This document shows, piece after piece, positions 34,998-46,538 of a DNA stretch of 64,000 bases. The position numbers and the translations under genes were made by a program. Source of the stretch: Rhodanobacteraceae bacterium (GTDB lineage: Bacteria; Pseudomonadota; Gammaproteobacteria; Xanthomonadales; Rhodanobacteraceae); NCBI GenBank assembly GCA_030167125.1, contig CP126531.1:1674001-1738000 (forward strand). Reading direction: 5' to 3'. Positions within the stretch are counted from its first letter, which is position 1. Each line of letters begins with the position of its first letter. The notes beneath the pieces were generated by a model. That model had not been told where the DNA came from. It saw only the letters and a program-made list of their open reading frames with translations, and did no database searches.

Positions 34998-35911
34998 TGA
35001 ACGTCGCAGCCGAAGCCATCGCGGAACAACCTGCCTCCCGTGCGGCCGGATCGGAACCGGTCGTGCACGCGCGGGGACTCAGCAAGCGCTACAAGAACGC
35101 CGTCGCGCTGGATGGCACCGATTTCGAGATCGGCCGCGGCCGCATCGTCGGCCTGATCGGACCCAACGGCGCGGGCAAGACCACCGCGCTGAAAGCCATC
35201 CTCGGCCTCACCGATTTCGAAGGCGAACTTTCCGTATTGGGCATGGACCCGCGCCGCGAACGTCCGCTGCTGATGCGCGAAGTCTGCTTCATCGCCGACG
35301 TGGCCACCCTGCCCCGCTGGATCCGCGTGCAGGAAGCCATCGATTTCGTCGCCGGCGTGCATCCGCGTTTCGACCGCGCCAAGTGCGAGCGCTTCCTCGC
35401 CCGCACCAAGCTGCAGCCCAACCAGAAGGTGCGCGAAATGTCCAAGGGCATGATCGTGCAGCTGCACCTGGCCATCGTGATGGCCATCGATGCGCGACTT
35501 CTGGTACTGGACGAACCCACGCTGGGGCTGGATATCCTCTATCGCAAGCAGTTCTACCAGAGCCTGCTGGAAGACTATTTCGACGAGGACAAGACCATCC
35601 TCATCACCACGCACCAGGTCGAGGAAGTGGAACACATCCTCACCGACCTGCTGTTCATCCGTGACGGCAAGATCGCGCTTTCCACCACCATGGAGGAGAT
35701 GGGCGCGCGCTTCGCCGAAGTGCTGGTGAACGCGGACCAGGTCCAGGCGGCGCGTGCGCTGAAGCCGGTGGATGAACGCGCGGCGGTGTTCGGCAAGAGC
35801 ATCTTCCTGTACGACAGCGCCGATCCGGAACAGCTGGCGCAACTGGGCGAGGTCAAGCGGCCGTCGGTGTCCGACTTGTTCGTCGCCATCATGAAAGGGA
35901 CCTACGCATGA
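34997..35911 (+). CDS. ABC transporter ATP-binding protein (YtrB-like)
   Basis: 304 residues from the ATG at 34997. Walker A GLIGPNGAGKTTALKAILGL near residue 55, a family-typical ABC signature REMSKGMIVQLHLA, Walker B LLVLDEPTLGLDI and the switch His in ILITTHQVEEVEH. It energises the ABC-2 type permease encoded next with a 4-bp overlap. The transported compound is unknown; the YtrA context suggests export of, or defence against, envelope-active molecules. Confidence 0.95.
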   Translation: MNVAAEAIAEQPASRAAGSEPVVHARGLSKRYKNAVALDGTDFEIGRGRIVGLIGPNGAGKTTALKAILGLTDFEGELSVLGMDPRRERPLLMREVCFIADVATLPRWIRVQEAIDFVAGVHPRFDRAKCERFLARTKLQPNQKVREMSKGMIVQLHLAIVMAIDARLLVLDEPTLGLDILYRKQFYQSLLEDYFDEDKTILITTHQVEEVEHILTDLLFIRDGKIALSTTMEEMGARFAEVLVNADQVQAARALKPVDERAAVFGKSIFLYDSADPEQLAQLGEVKRPSVSDLFVAIMKGTYA

Positions 35912-36909
35912 ACGCGATGATGAACGCGCCCATTCTGAACCGGCCGTTTGCCTGGTTGCTGAAGCGCGAGTACTGGGAATCGCGAAGGGGGTTCTTCTGG
36001 GCGCAGGTATGGACCGCGTGCGTGCTGCTGGCGATCACCGTGCTCAGCATCATCACCCTCGAAGTGTTCCGTTCGCGTCTGGGCATGCACGTCAACGTCG
36101 GCGCCAACGGCACCGACATGAACGAGCTGCTGAACAATGCGCTGAGCCACAACATGTCGCTGGTGGTGCGCGGACTCGACGCCTCGATGATGAGCTTCGC
36201 CGTCCTCGCCGGCGTCGTGATGACGTTCGTGGTGTTCTTCTACTTCCTCGGCGCGCTCTACGACGATCGCCGCGACCGCAGCATCCTGTTCTGGAAATCG
36301 CTGCCGGTGTCGGATACCGCGACCGTCGGTTCCAAGGTCGTGTCGGGCGCGCTCATCGCGCCCCTGATCACCGCCGGCATCATCCTGGCCGCCTACGTGT
36401 GCAACCAGGTCATCTACAGCCTGTGGTTCGCCGCGCACGGGCTCAATCCGTTCACGCTGATCTGGGCGCACACCGAACCCTTCGAAGTCTGGCTGCACAT
36501 CCTCGCGATGGTGCCGCTGTACCTCTTCTGGGCATTGCCCACGGTCGGCTGGCTGCTGTTCTGGTCGGCGGCCGTGCGCAGCAAGCCGTTCCTGTGGGCG
36601 GTGGTGATTCCGATCGCGGCGGGCGCGCTCAACTCGTGGATCGCGCTGCTCGGCATCCCGCACGTCAACGTTGGGTTCTTCTGGAGTCAGCTCGTCGCGC
36701 GTTCGCTGCTGAGCGTCGTCCCGGCCGGATGGGTCAGCGTGATGAGTCCGGGCGACCTCAGGGATGCGCCGGAAACGATCCGTCACTTCGGCAGCTATGG
36801 GCAGATGGCGCACGTGTTCGCCACGCCCGAAATGTGGATCGGCGCCATCGTCGGCATCGCGCTCATCGCCGCCGCGACTTGGTTCCGCCGCTGGCGCGAC
36901 GAAGTTTGA
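35908..36909 (+). CDS. ABC-2 type permease
   Basis: 333 residues with about six membrane helices, including an N-terminal helix after LLKREYWESRRGFFW, then FAVLAGVVMTFVVFFYFLGA, and YDDRRDRSILFWKSLPVSDT, which is the cytoplasmic coupling motif common to these permeases. It overlaps the ATPase gene by 4 bp (ATGA). Forms the membrane half of the transporter. Confidence 0.92.
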   Translation: MNAMMNAPILNRPFAWLLKREYWESRRGFFWAQVWTACVLLAITVLSIITLEVFRSRLGMHVNVGANGTDMNELLNNALSHNMSLVVRGLDASMMSFAVLAGVVMTFVVFFYFLGALYDDRRDRSILFWKSLPVSDTATVGSKVVSGALIAPLITAGIILAAYVCNQVIYSLWFAAHGLNPFTLIWAHTEPFEVWLHILAMVPLYLFWALPTVGWLLFWSAAVRSKPFLWAVVIPIAAGALNSWIALLGIPHVNVGFFWSQLVARSLLSVVPAGWVSVMSPGDLRDAPETIRHFGSYGQMAHVFATPEMWIGAIVGIALIAAATWFRRWRDEV

Positions 36910-36927
36910 CAAGGACGGGAGGCAGCC

Positions 36928-37599
36928 ATGAACAAGTTCCTGACGTTCACCGGCATTACGTTCGCCAGCATTGCGTTGGCCGCGTGTTCGCCGGGCATCA
37001 ACGAAGGCATCGGGCACCGCATCACCTTCGATTCGAGCGGAATGGTGGTGCACGCGACCGGCAAGCCCGACGCACACGTCGGCAAGGACGGAAGCCTCGC
37101 GATCGATGGACGCACGATTGACGTCACGCCGGCGCAGCGCGCGATGCTGCAGCGCTACTACGGCGAAGCGCGCAGCATGATGCAGTCCGGCGAAGCCGTG
37201 GGCAAACAGGGCGCCGCCATGGCCGAGCGCGGCATAGGCGACGCCCTCACCTCCCTGCTGCACGGCGATTCGTCCAACGCCGAGAAAAAGATGGAAGCTC
37301 AGTCGAACCAGATGGACAGCGCCGTCGGCAAGCTGTGCGCCGACCTCGGGGAACTCGGCGCCACGCAGACCGCGGTCGCCATGCAGATTCCCGCGTTCAG
37401 GCCGTACGCATCGGGCGCCCGGACGGAATGCAAGGTCACCAAGACCGTCACGTTCAAGGATGGGCGCACCATCACTAAGACCTCGCGGACATTTTCGTCG
37501 ACGCCCAGCGATGTTGCGGATTCCGCGGCCACACCCGCGTCGTCACGCCAGCCGGGTGCGGCCGGTAACCCCGATGCTTCCACTGCGAGCCATCCATGA
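36928..37599 (+). CDS. Lipoprotein, DUF2884/YggN-like
   Basis: 223 residues with lipobox IALAACSPG (Cys about 20). The core has VTPAQRAMLQRYYGEARSM then a helical region and LCADLGELGATQTAVAMQIP, ending in a PFRPYA-like motif and a charged/Ser-rich tail. The pattern resembles the DUF2884 (YggN) family, whose role is unknown. It is paralogous to the next gene, which starts within its stop (4-bp overlap), and is the fifth gene of the YtrA operon. Confidence 0.75.
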   Translation: MNKFLTFTGITFASIALAACSPGINEGIGHRITFDSSGMVVHATGKPDAHVGKDGSLAIDGRTIDVTPAQRAMLQRYYGEARSMMQSGEAVGKQGAAMAERGIGDALTSLLHGDSSNAEKKMEAQSNQMDSAVGKLCADLGELGATQTAVAMQIPAFRPYASGARTECKVTKTVTFKDGRTITKTSRTFSSTPSDVADSAATPASSRQPGAAGNPDASTASHP

Positions 37600-38279
37600 T
37601 CATGCGCAAACTTTCGATGCTGTGCGTCGCGTCTACGGCGATGATGCTGGCCGCCTGTGGTTCCGGCAACGCGCCGGCGTCGCCGGCTTCGTCGGCCACC
37701 AGCGCGTCGTCGACGACATCCCTGGTCACGAGTGTCGTCGATCATGCGCTCGACCGCGCCGAGGCCAAACTGCGCAACGAGAACATCACGATTTCGGACA
37801 ACGACGGCATCGTCGTCCTGTCCGGATCGAGTTCGGATGAGAACCGCACGTCCCGCTTGCCCAGGGCGCAGATCACGCCGCAGGGCGACTTGCTGATCGG
37901 CGGCAAGCCCGTCGCACTCACGCCCGCGCAGCGCGCGATGGTGCTCGACTACCGCCAGCAGCTCATCGCGATCGCCGCGCAAGGCATTGCGATCGGCAGG
38001 CAGGGCGCGGCGCTCGGCATGAGCGCAGCACGCGAGGCGATCGCGGGCGCGTTCTCGGGCAAACCCGAACAGGAAATCCGCCAGCGCGTCGAAGCCAAGG
38101 CCTCCGGCATTCGCGAAGCCGCCGCGAAGCTGTGCGACCGCATGCCCGCCCTGATGGAAAGCCAGCAGAAACTCGCCGCCGCGGTGCCCGCGTTCAAGCC
38201 CTACGCGACGCTGACGACGGCGAAGATCGATGAATGCCGCAAGGATGCGCTGAAGGACAGCGACAACGACACCGATTGA
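37596..38279 (+). CDS. Lipoprotein, DUF2884/YggN-like paralogue
   Basis: 227 residues with lipobox MMLAACGSG. The core parallels the preceding protein: LTPAQRAMVLDYRQQLIAIA against VTPAQRAMLQRYYGEARSM, KLCDRMPALMESQQKLAAAV against KLCADLGELGATQTAVAM, and PAFKPYA against PAFRPYA. The Ser/Ala-rich linker after the lipid anchor is longer here. Tandem duplication at the end of the operon is evident. Confidence 0.75.
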   Translation: MIMRKLSMLCVASTAMMLAACGSGNAPASPASSATSASSTTSLVTSVVDHALDRAEAKLRNENITISDNDGIVVLSGSSSDENRTSRLPRAQITPQGDLLIGGKPVALTPAQRAMVLDYRQQLIAIAAQGIAIGRQGAALGMSAAREAIAGAFSGKPEQEIRQRVEAKASGIREAAAKLCDRMPALMESQQKLAAAVPAFKPYATLTTAKIDECRKDALKDSDNDTD

Positions 38280-38343
38280 TCGCACCACGGATACAACAAC
38301 GCCGTCGTCATTCCCTGAACCTCGACCAGCAAGGAACCCGCGA

Positions 38344-39054
38344 ATGTCCAATCGAACCGAAGGCGAAACACGGATGCGCTACGCACGCGTTGCAGGTTCC
38401 GTATACCTGCTGCTGATCGTGCTGTTCATGGGCGGACCGTTCCTTGCGGGCCACATCGCCGGCGACGGAAGCTTCGCCGAGCGCACCGTGAATATCAGCG
38501 GAGGGTTGCCGCTTTATCGCATTGCGCTGGTGCTGCAATTGCTGGCGTCGGTATTCACGGTGGTGCTTGCGTATTCGTTGTACATGGTCGTGAAATGCGC
38601 CGATGAAGCGACCGCGCGGCTCGCGCTGTATTTCAGGCTGGGCGAAGCGTTCGGCGGATTGACGGCGTTCGTCACCTTCGCCGCACTTGCGCTGCGCACG
38701 GATCCGAAATTCGCGCAGGCATTGGGGCCGGGGCAAGTGCAGGCGCTGGTGGACTTGGCCGGCACTGCGGATTTCGCGTCGTTCAACATCGGCATCGTGT
38801 TCTTCAGCTTCGGCTCGACGCTGTTCTACCGCGTATTCCTGCGCACACCGTACCTGCCGCGCGCGCTTTCCGCGTTCGGCATGTTCGCGTCGGCGCTTAC
38901 CTTCGTAGTGGCGGTGACTGGCTTGGTGATGCCGCAGTGGGGCAACGCGGTGCAAGTCGGCTGGCTACCGATTTTCGTTGCGGAAATCGCGACCGGGATT
39001 TGGTTGCTCGCTCGCGGCGCGCGACTGGCACCAGCAGTCGCGGTCGCCGCATAG
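38344..39054 (+). CDS. DUF4386 membrane protein
   Basis: 236 residues with six hydrophobic segments. The opening RYARVAGSVYLLLIVLFMGG and the later RTPYLPRALSAFGMFASALT (with a Lys/Arg-Pro-Xaa-hydrophobic motif) match the DUF4386 pattern. Function unknown. It may be in the tail of the YtrA operon (64-bp gap) or separate. A terminator follows. Confidence 0.78.
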   Translation: MSNRTEGETRMRYARVAGSVYLLLIVLFMGGPFLAGHIAGDGSFAERTVNISGGLPLYRIALVLQLLASVFTVVLAYSLYMVVKCADEATARLALYFRLGEAFGGLTAFVTFAALALRTDPKFAQALGPGQVQALVDLAGTADFASFNIGIVFFSFGSTLFYRVFLRTPYLPRALSAFGMFASALTFVVAVTGLVMPQWGNAVQVGWLPIFVAEIATGIWLLARGARLAPAVAVAA

Positions 39055-39079
39055 CCGGCTGCAATCGCAATGCACAGAT

Positions 39080-39102
39080 AAAGGCCGCCCAGGGCGGCCT
39101 TT
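39080..39102. terminator. Bidirectional terminator between the DUF4386 gene and fumC
   Basis: 10-bp stem AAAGGCCGCC/GGCGGCCTTT (39080-39089 with 39093-39102), 3-base loop, between convergent genes. The stem is the same as in the rpmJ terminator. Confidence 0.8.
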
Positions 39103-39125
39103 CATTGCGCGGCGTCTGCGAACAG

Positions 39126-42072
<2,947 letters not shown>

Positions 42073-42124
42073 TTGCCGATGGCGACGCCGCGCCGGCGCG
42101 TTCTTCGAGGCCAAAATCCGAATC

Positions 42125-42153
42125 TTGACGGCATGCGGCACAAGGACTAGCTT
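42125..42153 (+). promoter_or_regulatory. Candidate promoter of the PQQ dehydrogenase gene
   Basis: TTGACG (42125-42130), 17-bp spacer, TAGCTT (42148-42153), 26 bp before the start codon. The -35 is good and the -10 weak. Confidence 0.4.
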
Positions 42154-42178
42154 CCGCACCTGGTTCACGGGGTCTCCG

Positions 42179-44128
42179 ATGCGCAACATGACGGGCTGGT
42201 GCGTCGCGTTCGGATTGGCGGCACTCCTCGCCGGCTGCGGCCGTTACACGCCACCGCCGCCCGCCGCCGATGCCGGCTGGGCGTATTACGGAGGCGATGC
42301 CGGCGGCTCACGTTACTCGACCGCCGCCCAGATCACGCCCGCGAACGTGAAACACCTGCAAGTCGCCTGGACCTTCCGCAGCGGCGAGGACGGCGCGGGC
42401 TTCCCCGGTGACGAGTGGACCAGCCATATGACGTGGGAAGCGACGCCGATCCTCTACGACGGCGCGCTTTATTTCACCACCAGCGAAACCAACGTGGTGG
42501 CGGTTGATGCGACCACCGGCAAGTTGCGTTGGCGCCACGATTCGCATGTCCCGAAACTCTGGTACTCGGATGCAGCTTCGCGCGGCGTCACGTTGTGGAT
42601 CGATCCGCAATCGCCGGCATACGCTCCGTGCCACGCGCGCATCTTCGCGCCCACGCTCGATAGCCGCCTGCTGGCGCTGGACGCGAAGACCGGCAAGCTG
42701 TGCGAAGACTTCGCCAATCACGGCGTGCTGGATTTGCTGCCCGGCATCCGCTCGACCTGGAGGCCGGGTGACAAATGGCGCAATTACCTGGTCACTTCGC
42801 CGCCGGTGATCCTCGATGGCAAGGTGATTTTCGGCTCGTCGGTCGGCGACAACCGCGGCGTGGAACTGGAGCGCGGCACGGTGCGCGCCTACGACGCGCG
42901 CACGGGCAAGTTCGCGTGGGGCTGGGATCCGATTCCGCGCGATCCGTCCAACCCGGTGTACGCGCAATGGACGCCGAAGGCGGCGGCGATCACGGGCGCC
43001 GCCAACGCGTGGGCGCCGTTGTCGGTCGACACGCAGCGGCATCTGGTGTTCGTGCCGACCGGTTCGGCCAGTCCCGATTTCTTCGGCGGCTTGCGCCCGG
43101 GCGACAACCGCTGGGCGAATTCGGTGATCGCGCTGGACGGCGACACCGGCAAGCTGGCGTGGGGCTATCAACTGGTACACCACGACCTGTGGGACTACGA
43201 CAGCGCCGCACAACCTTCACTCGTCACGCTGCAACACGACGGCCGCGCGATTCCTGCCGTCATCCAGCCGACCAAGACCGGCATGCTGTTCACCTTCGAT
43301 CGCGAGAATGGCACGCCGGTTTTTCCGATCGTGGAAAAAGCCGTGCCGCAGGACGGCGCGCCGGGCGAGGTGCCGTCGAAGACGCAGCCGTTTCCGACGA
43401 TGCCCTCCCCATTGGTGCGGCAAGGTCCGGTGACGAAGAACGATCTCGCGCATATCTCGTTCGGCTGCCATCTCGAGCGCTACAAATCCGAAGGCATCTT
43501 CACACCGCCCAGCGTGCAGGGCAGCATCGAGCAACCAGGCTACGCGGGCGGCGTCGAATGGGGCGGGCTGGCGTTCGATCCAATTCACCAGGTCGCCGTG
43601 GTGAATACCAACGATCTGCCGATGGTGGTCGCGTTGGTGCCGCGCGACCAACTCGAAGCGCAAAAGCGCTCGAAGCAATACGACGACTGGGGCTTTTCCC
43701 TCATGCGCGGTACGCCCTTTGCGATGCGCCGCAGGCCCTGGACCTCGTCGATGGGAGCACCATGCATCAAGCCGCCATGGGGCGAACTGAGCGCCATCGA
43801 CATGCGCAGCGGCAAACGGCTCTGGCAGATACCGCTCGGCAACGCGATCAAGAATCACTGGAACCTCGGCATGCCCGGCATGGGCGGGCCGGTCGTGACT
43901 GCCTCCGGCCTGGTCTTCGTCGCGGCAACGATGGACGACGACATCCGCGCCATCGACGAGCACAGCGGCAAGCTGCTGTGGCAATACCATTTGCCCGCCG
44001 GCGGCCAAGCCACACCGATGACCTACGCGATCGGCGGCAGGCAATACCTGGTGATCGTCGCCGGCGGACACGGCGAACTCGGCACCAGGCGCGGTGATTA
44101 CGTCATCGCGTTCGCATTGCCAAAGTGA
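42179..44128 (+). CDS. PQQ-dependent (quinoprotein) dehydrogenase, lipoprotein-anchored
   Basis: 649 residues. The N-terminus has a signal peptide with lipobox ALLAGCGRY, not the membrane domain of glucose dehydrogenase Gcd. The beta-propeller opens AYYGGDAGGSRYSTAAQITP and carries YQLVHHDLWDYDSAAQPSLV and NHWNLGMPGMGGPVVTASGL, all typical of the glucose/quinate/shikimate branch. The tryptophan-docking blades recur as DTATGKLxWG-like motifs. The substrate is not certain. The first Met could also be that at 42188. Confidence 0.88.
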   Translation: MRNMTGWCVAFGLAALLAGCGRYTPPPPAADAGWAYYGGDAGGSRYSTAAQITPANVKHLQVAWTFRSGEDGAGFPGDEWTSHMTWEATPILYDGALYFTTSETNVVAVDATTGKLRWRHDSHVPKLWYSDAASRGVTLWIDPQSPAYAPCHARIFAPTLDSRLLALDAKTGKLCEDFANHGVLDLLPGIRSTWRPGDKWRNYLVTSPPVILDGKVIFGSSVGDNRGVELERGTVRAYDARTGKFAWGWDPIPRDPSNPVYAQWTPKAAAITGAANAWAPLSVDTQRHLVFVPTGSASPDFFGGLRPGDNRWANSVIALDGDTGKLAWGYQLVHHDLWDYDSAAQPSLVTLQHDGRAIPAVIQPTKTGMLFTFDRENGTPVFPIVEKAVPQDGAPGEVPSKTQPFPTMPSPLVRQGPVTKNDLAHISFGCHLERYKSEGIFTPPSVQGSIEQPGYAGGVEWGGLAFDPIHQVAVVNTNDLPMVVALVPRDQLEAQKRSKQYDDWGFSLMRGTPFAMRRRPWTSSMGAPCIKPPWGELSAIDMRSGKRLWQIPLGNAIKNHWNLGMPGMGGPVVTASGLVFVAATMDDDIRAIDEHSGKLLWQYHLPAGGQATPMTYAIGGRQYLVIVAGGHGELGTRRGDYVIAFALPK

Positions 44129-44171
44129 TGCGCGCAGCCGGCGCGGAAGTCCGCGCCGGCTAGAATGTGGC

Positions 44172-45371
44172 ATGCCTGCAAGCCGACAAGCCGTTCCCAT
44201 CGAAATCCATGCGACCGCGCAGCATCGCCTCGGGATGCCGCCCGCGCGTTTCCTGCGCGATTACTGGCAGAAGCGGCCTCTGCTGATCCGCAACGCGTTT
44301 CCGGATTTCGCGCCACCGCTGTCGCCGGACGACCTGGCCGGACTGGCGTGCATGCAAGGCGCGCTGGCGCGGATCGTGCTGCACGACGCGAAACGCGATC
44401 GCTGGACCTTGCGCAACGGCCCCTTCGACGACGCGACGTTCGCGAACCTTCCGAAATCGCGCTGGACGCTGCTGGTGCAGGACGTCGACAAATGGGACGC
44501 CGATACGGCCGCGTTGCTCACGCCGTTCGATTTCATCCCGAGCTGGCGCATCGACGACGTGATGATCAGCTACGCCGTCGATGGCGGTGGTGTCGGCGCG
44601 CACGTCGATCAATACGATGTGTTCTTGCTGCAAGGATTGGGACAACGACGCTGGTCCATCGACACGCGCGCGAATCCTTCCGGTGCATTCCGCGACGACG
44701 TGGAATTGAAACTATTGCGCGAATTCCACCCGACACACGCGTGGACGCTCGAACCAGGTGACATGCTGTACCTGCCGCCGGGCGTTCCGCACGACGGCAT
44801 CGCCGTCGGCGACTGCATGACGTTTTCCATTGGCATGCGTGCGCCCGCGTCGGGCGAACTGTTGTTCGATTTCGCAGCGCACGTCGCGGAAACGCTGCCG
44901 GAATCACGGCGCTTTGCCGACCCCGACCTGAAGCCCGCCGGCGAGCCCGGCGAAATCGACGGCGCCGCATTGCGGCGCGCGCGCCACGCGGTCGGCGCCG
45001 CCGCGGGCGCACTCGACGACGATGCATTCGCCGACTGGTTCGGCGGCTTCATTACCCGCTATCGCACCGCGCAACCCGCGGTGCCGCGCAAACGCGGCAT
45101 TGATCGCGCATCGCTCACGGAACATCTTTCCCGCTCGGTGCTGGAACGCGACCCGTGGAGCCGCTTCGCATGGCGCCGCCGCGGCCGCGACGCACGCCTG
45201 TACGTGGCCGGCGACGTACTGGACGCGCCACTCGCATGGGCGCGTGAACTCGCCTCGGGCGCGCGCGAATTCGACGGCGCGCAGCTCGCGCGATTGCCGC
45301 AACCGAAACGCGGCATCGCACTGCTCGCGACGTTGATCGACGGCGGCCACCTGCACTGGCGCAAGCGGTGA
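44172..45371 (+). CDS. JmjC/cupin-fold Fe(II)/2-oxoglutarate oxygenase, RoxA/YcfD type
   Basis: 399 residues from MPASRQAVPIEIHATAQ. The family hydroxylates an Arg of ribosomal protein uL16. N-terminal signature PARFLRDYWQKRPLLIRNAF. The iron triad is His and Asp in GVGAHVDQYDVFLLQGLGQR and a later His in LPPGVPHDGIA. The C-terminal winged-helix-like part follows. An upstream ATG would lengthen the product into the PQQ gene and is not favoured. Confidence 0.93.
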   Translation: MPASRQAVPIEIHATAQHRLGMPPARFLRDYWQKRPLLIRNAFPDFAPPLSPDDLAGLACMQGALARIVLHDAKRDRWTLRNGPFDDATFANLPKSRWTLLVQDVDKWDADTAALLTPFDFIPSWRIDDVMISYAVDGGGVGAHVDQYDVFLLQGLGQRRWSIDTRANPSGAFRDDVELKLLREFHPTHAWTLEPGDMLYLPPGVPHDGIAVGDCMTFSIGMRAPASGELLFDFAAHVAETLPESRRFADPDLKPAGEPGEIDGAALRRARHAVGAAAGALDDDAFADWFGGFITRYRTAQPAVPRKRGIDRASLTEHLSRSVLERDPWSRFAWRRRGRDARLYVAGDVLDAPLAWARELASGAREFDGAQLARLPQPKRGIALLATLIDGGHLHWRKR

Positions 45372-45451
45372 GCCGGTTGGCAAAAAACGATCGCGGAACT
45401 GGCATACAATCGCCGGACATTGCACGGCTGACCCGGAGGGGGTTTGACCGC

Positions 45452-46417
45452 ATGCCGATCGAGGGCGGCTACCAAGTCGAAGTTTGCGATTGGGCGAACG
45501 AAATCGACCGCGAGGGACTGCTCGATGTTCGCGAAACCGTGTTCGTGCTCGAGCAGCACGTCCCGCGCGAGATGGAGGTCGACGACGACGATCCGCGCAG
45601 CGTGCACGTGCTGGCGCGCGCGCAGGATGGCGCGCCCGTCGGCAGCGGACGCCTGACGCCCGAAGGCAGCATCGGCCGCGTGGCGGTGCTGCGCGCCTGG
45701 CGCGGACGCGGCGTCGGCACGATGCTCCTGCAGACGCTGCTGGAGCAGGCGCGCGCACGGCGGCTGACCACCGTTTCCATGCACGCGCAGCGCGACGCGG
45801 TGCCATTCTGGCTGCAGCACGGCTTCACCACCAGGGGCGACGAATTCGAGGAAGCCGGCATTCCGCACGTCGTCATGCAGCGTCCGCTTGACGGCATGCC
45901 CGAACCCGAGCGCCCGCCCGTTCCCCCGCCGCCGGAGCCGGTGACGCTGCGCGCGTCCACCCGCGAAGAATTGATCGACGCCACCCTGTACCTGCTGGGC
46001 GGCGCGCGCCACAGCATGTGCGTGAGGGTGCGCGAGTTGCATCCGCTGTTGCTCAATGACACCGCGTGCCTGGTTGAGCTGCGGCGGCTGGCGATCTCCG
46101 GGCGCGGCGCATCCATCCGCATCCTCGCCCAGGACCTTACGCGCGCGCTGCAGGAAGGCACGCGCCTGCTGGAGCTCGCGCAACGGCTGTCCAGCGTCAT
46201 CGAAATGCGCCGGCCCGTCGAACCCGCCGACCTTGCCTACAGTTCGGCCTTCATGTGCGTGGATACCTGCGGCTATTTGTTCCGCCCGCAGGAAAACGAA
46301 ATGGTGGCCATCGGTTCGACCTTCGCGCCGGGACGCCATGCCGAACTGATGCGCCTGTTCGAGGAAGTGTGGGCGCGCTCGGAGCCGTGGCCGGAGTTGC
46401 GCGCGCTGGGTATCTGA
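45452..46417 (+). CDS. GNAT acetyltransferase fused to an extra C-terminal domain
   Basis: 321 residues from MPIEGGYQVEVCDWANEIDR, with GGAGG 13 bases upstream. A GTG at 45368 would start 28 codons earlier and overlap the previous stop. Residues about 10-150 are a GNAT domain (SVHVLARAQDGAPVGSGRLT, RVAVLRAWRGRGVGTMLLQT, VPFWLQHGFTTRGDEF). After a Pro-rich linker (PEPERPPVPPPPEPVTLR) a second domain (about 175-321) contains LGGARHSMCVRVRELHPLLL and FRPQENEMVAIGSTFAPGRH, reminiscent of the DUF7931 or PLD-like tails. Its role is unknown. Confidence 0.85.
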   Translation: MPIEGGYQVEVCDWANEIDREGLLDVRETVFVLEQHVPREMEVDDDDPRSVHVLARAQDGAPVGSGRLTPEGSIGRVAVLRAWRGRGVGTMLLQTLLEQARARRLTTVSMHAQRDAVPFWLQHGFTTRGDEFEEAGIPHVVMQRPLDGMPEPERPPVPPPPEPVTLRASTREELIDATLYLLGGARHSMCVRVRELHPLLLNDTACLVELRRLAISGRGASIRILAQDLTRALQEGTRLLELAQRLSSVIEMRRPVEPADLAYSSAFMCVDTCGYLFRPQENEMVAIGSTFAPGRHAELMRLFEEVWARSEPWPELRALGI

Positions 46418-46468
46418 ATCGCGGGCCAAACCGCGCCGCGCGAATCCCGCACTGCAGCATGAAACCGT

Positions 46469-46474
46469 TATAAT
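46469..46474 (+). promoter_or_regulatory. -10 element of the sucA promoter
   Basis: Perfect TATAAT, 64 bases before the preferred GTG start and 20 before the TTG alternative. No convincing -35 is visible, which suggests an activator or a weak -35. Confidence 0.55.
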
Positions 46475-46538
46475 TTCGGGTCGCGGCGCGGCTTTGGCCG
46501 GATTGCGCCAGCAACCCAACCTTTCCGTGGTGACCATC

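Noticed and set aside
35430..35465. Degenerate ABC signature (MSKGM in place of LSGGQ) as a sign of an inactive ATPase
   Set aside because: This variant is normal for ABC-2/YtrB-like ATPases, and Walker A, Walker B and the switch His are intact.
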